Source: Spongiicolonus versatilis (GTDB taxonomy: Bacteria; Pseudomonadota; Gammaproteobacteria; Arenicellales; Spongiicolonaceae). Taken from it: a stretch of 10,705 bases of DNA. The stretch spans positions 1 to 10,705 of the forward strand of contig JAPYMU010000070.1 in NCBI GenBank assembly GCA_028286165.1, given 5' to 3'. Every line of letters begins with the position of its first letter. The first letter of the stretch is position 1. Below the pieces are notes generated by a model. The model was not told the origin of the DNA. It saw only the letters and a program-made list of their open reading frames with translations, and made no database searches. The position numbers were made by a program, and so were the translations under genes. Below, piece after piece: positions 4,831 to 10,705 of this stretch.

Positions 4831-6729
4831 ATGCGCAGATACGACGAAGTTTACCGGCATTCCATCACCGACCCGGCCGGCTTCTGGGGCCGGGCGGCGG
4901 AGGCGGTGCATTGGCACAAAAAATGGGACGCCGTGCTGAGCGGCGCGGCGCCGTTTCAGCGGTGGTTTGCCGGCGGCGAGTTGAACACCTGCTACAACGC
5001 GCTGGATGTGCACGCCGACGGCGGGCGCGGCGGGCAGTTGGCGCTGATCTATGACAGCCCGGTGACCGGCCGCTTGAAGACCTTCACCTACGCCGAGTTG
5101 CGCGACCGCGTGGCGCGTTTTGCCGGCGTGCTGGCGGCGCATGGCGTTGGGCGCGGCGACCGGGTGATTGTCTACATGCCCATGACGCCGCAGGCGGTGG
5201 TGGCGATGCTGGCGTGCGCGCGGCTGGGGGCGGTGCATTCGGTGGTGTTCGGCGGTTTTGCGGCGGACGAGTTGGCGGTGCGGATTGACGACTGCAAGCC
5301 GAAACTCATGGTCTCGGCCTCGTGCGGCATCGAGCCGGGGCGGGTGGTGGAATACAAGCCGCTGCTGGACGCCGCCATCGCCCGCGCCAAACATAAACCG
5401 TCGGCGTGCATTATTTTGCAGCGGCCGCAGGCGCGCGCCGAGTTGGCCAAAGGCCGCGACTTTGACTGGAAAGAGGAAATGGACGCGGCAAAACCGCATG
5501 ACTGCGTGCCGGTGGCCGCCACCGACCCGCTGTACATTCTCTACACCTCCGGCACCACCGGCGCGCCCAAGGGCGTGGTGCGCGACAACGGCGGCCATGC
5601 GGTGGCGCTGAAGTGGAGCATGAAAAATATCTACGATGTGGACCCGGGCGACGTGTTCTGGGCGGCATCGGATGTGGGCTGGGTGGTGGGGCACTCGTAC
5701 ATCGTCTACGCGCCGCTGTTTAACGGCAGCACCACGGTGCTGTTTGAAGGCAAGCCGGTGGGGACGCCGGACGCCGGGGTGTTCTGGCGGGTGATTGCGC
5801 AGCACCGGGTGAAGTCGCTGTTCACCGCGCCCACCGCGTTTCGCGCGATTAAAAAAGAGGACCCGGACGGCGGCCTGGTTAAACAGCATGATTTGTCCTC
5901 GCTGCAGTCGCTGTTCCTGGCCGGCGAGCGCACCGACCCCGACACGCTGCACTGGGCGCGCGACAAACTGGGCGTGCCGGTCATCGACCACTGGTGGCAG
6001 ACCGAAACCGGCTGGTCCATCTGCGCCAACTGCCTGGGCCTCGGCGCGCTGCCGGTCAAGGACGGCTCGCCGGCCAGGCCGGCGCCGGGCTGGGACTTGC
6101 GCGCGGTGGATGCGGACGGCGGCGCCCTGGCCGCCGGCACGGTGGGCGCGCTGGTGGCGAAACTTCCGCTGCCGCCGGGGACATTCCCGGCGCTGTGGGG
6201 CGCGCGCGAACGGTTTGTGGAGTCGTACTTCAAAACTTTTCCCGGCCATTACGAAACCGCCGACGCCGGTTACATTGACGAAGACGGTTATGTGTTTGTC
6301 ATGGCGCGCACCGACGACATCATCAACGTGGCCGGGCATCGTTTGTCCACCGGCGCCATGGAGGAAGTGCTCGCCGCCCACCCCGATGTGGCCGAATGCG
6401 CCGTCACCGGCGTCGCCGATGCGCTGAAGGGGCAGGTGCCGCTGGGTTTTTTAGTGCTGAACGCAAACTGCAAGCGCGGCGAGAAGGAAATCATCGCCGA
6501 AGCGGTGCAGATGGTGCGCGAAAAAATCGGCCCGGTGGCCGCCTTCAAACAGGCGGCGGTGGTCCCCCGCCTGCCCAAAACCCGCTCCGGCAAAATCCTC
6601 CGCGCCACCATGCGCAAAATCGCCGACGGCGAGGAATGGAAAATGCCGGCGACCATTGACGACCCGAAGATTCTGGATGAAATCGGCGCGGCGCTGCGGG
6701 GAATTGGCTATGCGCGGAAGGAGGGGTGA
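4831..6729 (+). CDS. prpE: Propionate-CoA ligase (PrpE-type acyl-CoA synthetase)
   Basis: This 632-residue AMP-forming ligase would activate propionate (or a similar short acid) to its CoA thioester through an acyl-adenylate. Adenylating motifs are in order: YTSGTTGAPKGV at 238-249, the aromatic WWQTETG at 388-394, the DDIINVAGHRLSTG hinge region at 505-518, and PKTRSGKILR with catalytic Lys588, the residue acetylated in this family. GWVVGHSYIVYAPL (293-306) and CANCLGLGALPVKDGSPARP (408 onward) favour PrpE/ACSS3 over acetyl-CoA synthetase; exact chain-length preference is inferred. The length is normal (about 630). The start at 4831 has GGAGG at 4821-4825 and TATAAT upstream. It is divergent from the enoyl-CoA hydratase and converges with the ADP-ribosylglycohydrolase gene, 14 bp away, with no obvious terminator between. 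Confidence 0.9.
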   Translation: MRRYDEVYRHSITDPAGFWGRAAEAVHWHKKWDAVLSGAAPFQRWFAGGELNTCYNALDVHADGGRGGQLALIYDSPVTGRLKTFTYAELRDRVARFAGVLAAHGVGRGDRVIVYMPMTPQAVVAMLACARLGAVHSVVFGGFAADELAVRIDDCKPKLMVSASCGIEPGRVVEYKPLLDAAIARAKHKPSACIILQRPQARAELAKGRDFDWKEEMDAAKPHDCVPVAATDPLYILYTSGTTGAPKGVVRDNGGHAVALKWSMKNIYDVDPGDVFWAASDVGWVVGHSYIVYAPLFNGSTTVLFEGKPVGTPDAGVFWRVIAQHRVKSLFTAPTAFRAIKKEDPDGGLVKQHDLSSLQSLFLAGERTDPDTLHWARDKLGVPVIDHWWQTETGWSICANCLGLGALPVKDGSPARPAPGWDLRAVDADGGALAAGTVGALVAKLPLPPGTFPALWGARERFVESYFKTFPGHYETADAGYIDEDGYVFVMARTDDIINVAGHRLSTGAMEEVLAAHPDVAECAVTGVADALKGQVPLGFLVLNANCKRGEKEIIAEAVQMVREKIGPVAAFKQAAVVPRLPKTRSGKILRATMRKIADGEEWKMPATIDDPKILDEIGAALRGIGYARKEG

Positions 6730-6743
6730 GGGCGGTGAACGGT

Positions 6744-7505
6744 TCAGGCATACATCGCCCTGAGCGCGCCGCCGATGCGCTTATCCAGATATTGGCCGCA
6801 AACGGCGCGGATTAAACTTTCGTCAATGCCGTGCAGCCCCTCGCCGATGGCGCCGGCGATGGCGGCTATGGTGTCGGAGTCGCCGCCGATGGAGACGGCG
6901 TTGCGCACGGCGTCTTCAAAACCGGTTGACTCAAGGGCGCAGATGACGGCTTGCGGCACCGAGCCCTGGCAGGTTTCATCAAACCCGTACTCCGGGCGAA
7001 TGGCGTCCACCGTCGCGGACAAGTCGTAGCCGTATTCCCGCGCAACGGTTTTGCGGATGTCGCCGGCCGCCGCGCCGTTGAGCGCAAGCCAGATTGCATG
7101 AGTGGCGGCGCGCGCGCCTTTGACGCCCTCGGCGTGGTTGTGGGTGAACATTGTCACCCGGTCGGCGGCTTGGATGGCGGCGCCGAGGTCGCCGCGGTTC
7201 AGCAATGCGGCCGGGGAGACGCGCATGGCGGCGCCGTTGCCGTAACTGGCGTAGGGGCGCGGGTTGTCTTGTTCAATCCACTGCGCAAAATGCCCGCCGT
7301 AGCCGCGGCCGGGGTATTGCCGGCACCAGGCCTGCATGGTTTGCGCGGGGTCCTTTTCGTGCATCAGAATCTCCGCCACCGCCGCCGTGCACACGGTGTC
7401 GTCGGTGAACAAGCATTCTGCATGCAGGAATTCAAAATCCTTTGTTTTGATGTTGTCCCACTCAAACCGCGAGCCAACAATATCGCCAATCGCCGCGCCG
7501 AACAT
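6744..7505 (-). CDS. ADP-ribosylglycohydrolase-family protein
   Basis: This 253-residue protein of the DraG/ARH family would remove ADP-ribose from protein, nucleic acid or a small molecule. The metal-binding motifs are present: AIGDIVGSRFEW at 5-16, FTDDT with Thr34-Asp35-Asp36, the SYGNGAAMRVSP segment at 87-98, and the C-terminal GGDSDT at 207-212 holding the second magnesium site. The length is normal and it looks intact. No partner ADP-ribosyltransferase is in the window, so the target is unknown; a DraT-DraG nitrogenase role is not supported. It lies 45 bp behind the permease in the same direction and no promoter is visible in the gap, so it is probably the last gene of the transporter operon. 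Its Shine-Dalgarno (GGGAA) falls within a predicted hairpin. Confidence 0.85.
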   Translation of the reverse strand: MFGAAIGDIVGSRFEWDNIKTKDFEFLHAECLFTDDTVCTAAVAEILMHEKDPAQTMQAWCRQYPGRGYGGHFAQWIEQDNPRPYASYGNGAAMRVSPAALLNRGDLGAAIQAADRVTMFTHNHAEGVKGARAATHAIWLALNGAAAGDIRKTVAREYGYDLSATVDAIRPEYGFDETCQGSVPQAVICALESTGFEDAVRNAVSIGGDSDTIAAIAGAIGEGLHGIDESLIRAVCGQYLDKRIGGALRAMYA

Positions 7506-7511
7506 GTTTGA

Positions 7512-7545
7512 TTCCCGGTGGATGGTGTTGAATGCCTGCCGGGAA
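7512..7545 (-). promoter_or_regulatory. Leader hairpin covering the ribosome binding site
   Basis: On the minus strand TTCCCGG (7545-7539) can pair perfectly with CCGGGAA (7518-7512), enclosing 20 nt. The 3' arm contains the only Shine-Dalgarno-like bases before the ATG at 7505. Folding would reduce translation of the ADP-ribosylglycohydrolase relative to the upstream transporter genes. With only 7 bp and a long loop, the effect is uncertain. Confidence 0.35.
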
Positions 7546-7550
7546 AAATT

Positions 7551-8519
7551 TCAGTTGGACGCCCGGCGGAAGTGGTTTTCAACGCGCGCCTGAATTGCCT
7601 CCAGAATAATGGACAGCAGCCAGTAAATCAACGCCGCCATCACCAGCATTTCCATGTGGCGGAACTCGGCCTGCCCCTGGGTGCGGGCGAGGAACATGAT
7701 TTCCCACACGCCGAGCACCGACACCAGGGAACTGTCTTTAAGCATGGCGATAAACTGGTTGCCGGTGGGCGGGATAATCAGCGGAATGGACTGCGGCAGA
7801 ATAACCAGGCGCATGGTGAGGCCGAACTTGAAGCCCAGCGCGCGCGCCCCTTCCCACTGGCCGCGCGGGATGCCGAGAATGCCGGCGCGGAAAATTTCCG
7901 CCATGTAGGCACCGTAGCACAATGACAGCGCAACGATGCCGGCCGGCACGGCGTCGATCACAAAACCCAGTTGCGGCAGGCCGAGGTAAATTAAATACAC
8001 CTGCACCAGCAGCGGCAGGCCGCGAAAAATGGAAATGTAAAACGTCGCGATGGAATAGGCGAAGCCGTTGGAGGACAGTTTGGCCACGGCGCCGATAAGG
8101 GCGATGACCGAGGCGATGGCGATGGACACCGCCGACAGGTACAACGTGGTCACCACGCCCTGGGTCACCATGAACCCGATCTTGCGCTGCATGAACGCCA
8201 GGCTGAGGTCGAACAAATAAAAGAAGCCGAGAGACAAAACCAGCAGTTCCACCCATACCACCAGCACCTGCACCCGGAAGCGCAGGAAACTCAGGCCGAA
8301 AATGTTGGCGCAGAGCAGCAGGGCGAGGGTGAGGTTCACCACAAAGCGCGCATGCAAGCCAACCGCCGGCGGCGCGCCAATCACCGGCGCGAACAGATAG
8401 GCGATGCGCGACTGCGAAAAGTCAACAACAAAAAACGCCGCAAAAACCGCCGCAAACAGCAGCAGCAGAAAGCGCGGCCGGTGCAAAAGTTTGCCGCTCT
8501 GTGCATGGTCGGCAAACAT
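7551..8519 (-). CDS. Amino acid ABC transporter permease (HisM/GlnP type) with long N-terminus
   Basis: This 322-residue inner-membrane permease would carry polar or basic amino acids. The core from about residue 115 is a standard HisM/GlnP domain: MVTQGVVTTLYLSAVSI opens it, and the EAA loop that docks the ATPase is at 208-229 (EIFRAGILGIPRGQWEGARALG). It is followed by PQSIPLIIPPTGNQFIAMLKDSSLVSVLG. Before the core lie about 115 extra residues with three hydrophobic segments (about 17-33, 59-79 and 84-103), so it is larger than the usual 220 and recalls the Aap/Bzt-type permeases. The ATG at 8519 is 10 nt past the stop of the binding-protein gene. Its Shine-Dalgarno is poor, so translation is probably coupled. 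Longer in-frame extensions read antisense-like sequence and are rejected. No ATP-binding subunit or second permease follows. Confidence 0.9.
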   Translation of the reverse strand: MFADHAQSGKLLHRPRFLLLLFAAVFAAFFVVDFSQSRIAYLFAPVIGAPPAVGLHARFVVNLTLALLLCANIFGLSFLRFRVQVLVVWVELLVLSLGFFYLFDLSLAFMQRKIGFMVTQGVVTTLYLSAVSIAIASVIALIGAVAKLSSNGFAYSIATFYISIFRGLPLLVQVYLIYLGLPQLGFVIDAVPAGIVALSLCYGAYMAEIFRAGILGIPRGQWEGARALGFKFGLTMRLVILPQSIPLIIPPTGNQFIAMLKDSSLVSVLGVWEIMFLARTQGQAEFRHMEMLVMAALIYWLLSIILEAIQARVENHFRRASN

Positions 8520-8529
8520 GTTTTCGCGC

Positions 8530-9363
8530 TCAGTCCACCGGGTAGGAGCGGCTGTAGTCTTTGTCGAACCATTTTTTCGACAGCCGCGACAGGGTGCCGT
8601 CCTCATGCATGGCGAGGACAATTTCCCGCAGGCGGTTTTTGAATTCGGCATCGCCCTTGTCAATGGCGATGGCAATGGGCTCGTAAAAAACCGGCGCGCC
8701 CACCACCCGGAACGGATAACCGGCCTCAATGTTTTTCAATATATTGGGCAGCGCGCCCAGCACCGCGTCCAGCCGCACGCCGTCCCCCAGCCGCAAATCA
8801 TCGGCGGCGGTGGCGTAGCGCTCGTAGGAACTGATTTTCCCCGGCGTCACCTGGTAGGTGAACGGCGGCGCGTCTTCGGAAGCGATGGACAGTTCTTTTT
8901 TCAGGTACAGTTCATGGGTGGAGGCGGTGGTAACGCCGATGTTTTTGCCGTTCAACCCGGCGATTGTTGTGACCGCGGAATCTTCATGCACCGCGGCGTT
9001 CACCAGCAGGTAGTAATACACCGCCGGAAAATCCAGCACCCGGCCGCGCTCCCTGGTGGGCGTCATGGAGCCCACCGAAATGTCCCACCGCCCCTGCCAG
9101 TGGCCGGAGGTGATGATGTCCCACAGCGGCGTGACAAATGCAACGCCAACGCCGAGCCGCCGCGCGATTTCTTTTGCCACCTCCACATCAAAACCGTCCA
9201 TCTCGTTTTCGTCGTTCAAAAACGACTGCGGCGGCCAGTTGGCGTCGGTGGCCACGGTTAACACTTTTCTCTCCATCACCCGGTCCAAGGCCGGGCCGGC
9301 GCCGGCGGTCGCGCTGAGCAAAAGCGCCAGCGCGGCGGCGCAGATTTTAATTTGCAGTTTCAT
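8530..9363 (-). CDS. Periplasmic amino-acid-binding protein (SBP family 3)
   Basis: This 277-residue extracellular solute-binding protein is of the amino-acid (PBPb) type. Residues 1 to about 22 form a Sec signal peptide (MKLQIK then an alanine/leucine core, cleavage near AGAG). The mature part has VLTVATDANWPPQSF, the family signature MDGFDVEVAKEIARRLG at 55-71, and the ligand-binding WDISVGSMTPTRERG at 93-107 with the arginine that holds the amino-acid carboxylate. It delivers substrate to the permease encoded next. Specificity is not readable, though the AruH-like aminotransferase upstream hints at a basic or polar amino acid. There is no lipobox cysteine. Its ATG overlaps the aminotransferase stop by 4 nt (ATGA), so these two genes are co-translated. 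Confidence 0.92.
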   Translation of the reverse strand: MKLQIKICAAALALLLSATAGAGPALDRVMERKVLTVATDANWPPQSFLNDENEMDGFDVEVAKEIARRLGVGVAFVTPLWDIITSGHWQGRWDISVGSMTPTRERGRVLDFPAVYYYLLVNAAVHEDSAVTTIAGLNGKNIGVTTASTHELYLKKELSIASEDAPPFTYQVTPGKISSYERYATAADDLRLGDGVRLDAVLGALPNILKNIEAGYPFRVVGAPVFYEPIAIAIDKGDAEFKNRLREIVLAMHEDGTLSRLSKKWFDKDYSRSYPVD

Positions 9364-10595
9364 GGTGAAGTCCCACGGGAAGTTGCCGGGCGAAAATCAT
9401 AGCACGCAAAAAAATCCGCAATTTCCGCCGCCGCCCGCGCCAGCGTTTCCTCGTCATAGCACAAACTGAGGCGCAGGTAGCGTTTGAAGCCGCGGCCGAA
9501 GTTGGCGCAGGGCAGGATGGCGATTTTTTTCGCGGCCAGCAAATCCATCGCCGCGCGCGCCGCATCGGCGCCGGCCGGCAGTTGCAGCATCATAAAGATC
9601 CCCGCCTTGGGCGGGATGACGCACACCGCGTCTACTGTGGACAGCACAGCCTCCACCACCGCCGCGCGGCGCGCGAAAATGGCCGGCAACTCGGCAAGTT
9701 CCGCATCGCCCCCGCCATGCAGCGCGGCCGTTGCGGCATCCTGCACAAACGGCGGCAGGCCGTAGTTCATGCACAGCGCCAAATTGGCGATGTGCCGGCA
9801 CAATTCGCGCGGCGCCACCACCCAGCCGATGCGCCAGCCGGTCATGCGGTGCGATTTGGAGACGCTGGACACCGTCACCAGTTTCTCCTCCACGCCCATG
9901 AACCGGGCCGGCGCCGCCACCGGCCCGGCGTAGGCCAGGTCGGCGTAGACCTCGTCGCTCAGCAGCCACAAGTTGTGCGCCCGGCAGATGTCCACCACCG
10001 CCCGCACCCGCCCGGCGTCGTATACCGCGCCGCTGGGGTTGTTCGGCGAGTTGAGCACCACCGCTTTGGTCCGCGCACTCAGCGCGCCCGACACCGCATC
10101 CGGGTCCACCATGAAACCGTCCCCGGCCTGCGTCGCCACCGCCACCATCCCGGCCCCGCCGGCGGTGAAAGTGGCGGCGTAGGTCGTGTAGTACGGCTCC
10201 ACCACCACCACCTCATCGCCGGCCTGCAGCAGCAACAGCGAGGCCGCAAACAGCCCGTTCTGCGCGCCCACCGTGGCCACGCAATTGTCAAGCCCCGCCC
10301 GCTGCCCGCTGCGCGCCACATGCGCCGCCAAGATCGCCTCGCGCAACCCGGCCTCACCGACAAACGAAGCATAATGATGCCGCCCGCCGCGCAAACTGTG
10401 CACCGCCGCCTCCACCACCGCCTTCGGCGTCGCCCGGTCCTGCTCCTCGCCGATGGTCAAAATCACCACCTCCTCTCCGGCTTGCTGCAGCGCCAGCGCC
10501 TCCATGTGCACCGCCCACGACCTCAGCCCCTGCCGCCCCACCCGCGCCGCCAGCCCGGCGTATTCATCAGTCGGCTGGCGGACAGCATCGCGCAT
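9360..10595 (-). CDS. Class I/II PLP aminotransferase, AruH-like
   Basis: This 411-residue fold-type I aminotransferase has NNPSG at 185-189, SDEVYADL with Asp214 and Tyr217, the cofactor lysine K247 in SSVSKSHRMTGWRIGW, and the substrate-carboxylate Arg375 in YLRLSL. Several stretches (SWAVHMEAL; NLALCMNYGLPPFVQDAA) resemble arginine:pyruvate transaminase AruH as I remember it, so a basic amino acid as amino donor is plausible but unproven. The usual N-terminal GEPDFDTP element is replaced by GEEQDRATP. It is the first gene of the operon, overlapping the binding-protein gene by 4 nt. The start at 10595 has no Shine-Dalgarno, but a promoter at 10610-10602 would start transcription exactly at this ATG, implying a leaderless message. 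The first 20 residues look like a normal family N-terminus. Confidence 0.88.
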   Translation of the reverse strand: MRDAVRQPTDEYAGLAARVGRQGLRSWAVHMEALALQQAGEEVVILTIGEEQDRATPKAVVEAAVHSLRGGRHHYASFVGEAGLREAILAAHVARSGQRAGLDNCVATVGAQNGLFAASLLLLQAGDEVVVVEPYYTTYAATFTAGGAGMVAVATQAGDGFMVDPDAVSGALSARTKAVVLNSPNNPSGAVYDAGRVRAVVDICRAHNLWLLSDEVYADLAYAGPVAAPARFMGVEEKLVTVSSVSKSHRMTGWRIGWVVAPRELCRHIANLALCMNYGLPPFVQDAATAALHGGGDAELAELPAIFARRAAVVEAVLSTVDAVCVIPPKAGIFMMLQLPAGADAARAAMDLLAAKKIAILPCANFGRGFKRYLRLSLCYDEETLARAAAEIADFFACYDFRPATSRGTSP

Positions 10596-10601
10596 AGTTG
10601 G

Positions 10602-10610
10602 AGAATAGCA
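10602..10610 (-). promoter_or_regulatory. Extended -10 promoter of the aminotransferase operon
   Basis: The minus strand reads TGCTATTCT at 10610-10602. Counting -12 at 10607 places +1 at 10595, the A of the start codon. No -35 is evident; that position falls inside the divergent promoter at 10624-10632. Confidence 0.5.
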
Positions 10611-10623
10611 CCGTCACGAATCA

Positions 10624-10632
10624 TGCTATGCT
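10624..10632 (+). promoter_or_regulatory. Extended -10 promoter of the right-edge gene
   Basis: TGCTATGCT at 10624-10632 predicts transcription from about 10639, which is the first base of the 52-bp repeat. The element is identical to the one before the thioredoxin-like gene and differs from the TGTTACACT of the left-edge copy. Confidence 0.5.
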
Positions 10633-10638
10633 AACCGC

Positions 10639-10690
10639 CACCATTCACCGCCACCGGAGGACCCTGACCATGAAACCCGCAGCCAAATTT
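10639..10690. repeat. 52-bp terminal inverted repeat, right copy
   Basis: This is a perfect reverse complement of 1-52. It comprises the complete predicted leader (including CACCGCCACCGGAGG) and the first seven codons of the outward gene. The sequence on the promoter side diverges at once. Confidence 0.95.
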
Positions 10691-10705
10691 ATCGCCCCCC
10701 CCCCC
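10670..10705 (+). CDS. Start of a partial gene leaving the right edge (MKPAAKFIA...)
   Basis: The ATG at 10670 has GGAGG at 10656-10660 with a nine-base spacer, and a promoter lies upstream. Twelve codons are visible, MKPAAKFIA followed by prolines from a run of 11 C (10695-10705) that ends the sequence. The first seven codons equal those at the left edge. The proline codons may be a sequencing or assembly artefact, so only the first eight or nine residues should be trusted. Function unknown; the start would suit a signal peptide, but this cannot be confirmed. Confidence 0.6.
   Translation, partial: MKPAAKFIAPPP

Noticed and set aside
6727..6746. Convergent 14-bp junction between prpE and the ADP-ribosylglycohydrolase gene checked for a terminator
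   Set aside because: Only a trivial GAA/TTC pairing is present, with no stem plus T-tract.
8404..9261. Plus-strand frame of 285 codons opposite the binding protein, and 9582-10634 opposite the aminotransferase
   Set aside because: Antisense shadows of well-supported genes; no family features or ribosome binding site.
1..10705. Possibility that the inverted ends are those of a transposon or plasmid
   Set aside because: The repeats contain gene starts pointing outward, there is no transposase or replication gene, and no target-site duplication can be assessed.

Overview
The window is a GC-rich stretch of bacterial chromosome, most likely from a proteobacterium and probably a gammaproteobacterium. 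The reasons are the gene families present, sigma-70-type extended -10 promoters, GGAGG ribosome binding sites and a perfect CRP-type palindrome. Genus or species cannot be read from the sequence. All genes are metabolic or transport genes. There are no tRNA or rRNA genes, CRISPR arrays, transposases or phage genes.

Layout, left to right. At both outer edges lie the first codons of the same gene (MKPAAKF...), pointing outwards, so the window is bounded by a 52-bp perfect inverted repeat (1-52 and 10639-10690). From 145 to 3232 there is a + strand operon with 4-nt start/stop overlaps: O-acetylhomoserine sulfhydrylase (metY), an alpha/beta hydrolase, and a PfkB-family adenosine-kinase-like sugar kinase. 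Converging on it is a short exported thioredoxin-like protein (3257-3604, minus) that lacks the C-terminal half of its domain. The 329-bp gap 3605-3933 holds no convincing protein gene. It does contain, in order for a minus-strand transcript, a CRP-like palindrome, a -10 element at class II distance and, about 190 nt further on, a strong intrinsic terminator. This is the layout of an unannotated small RNA.

Next come the divergent genes for an enoyl-CoA hydratase (minus, 3934-4707) and a PrpE-type propionate/short-chain acyl-CoA synthetase (plus, 4831-6729). The 123 bp between them carries two promoters and a compact 21-bp-periodic repeat with 9-bp inverted arms, a candidate shared operator for short-chain fatty acid metabolism.

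The right third is a minus-strand operon read from 10595 down to 6744: an AruH-like aminotransferase, an amino-acid-type periplasmic binding protein (4-nt overlap), an unusually long HisM/GlnP-type permease, and an ADP-ribosylglycohydrolase-family protein. No transporter ATPase is present. The aminotransferase promoter predicts a leaderless mRNA and overlaps back to back with the promoter of the outward gene at the right edge.

Common themes are extended -10 promoters (TG-N-TAnnnT) with no recognisable -35, and a recurring leader (CACCGCCACCGGAG) that includes the Shine-Dalgarno sequence of several genes. The most unusual items are the candidate CRP-controlled small RNA, the repeat-bounded ends and the operator between the acyl-CoA genes.
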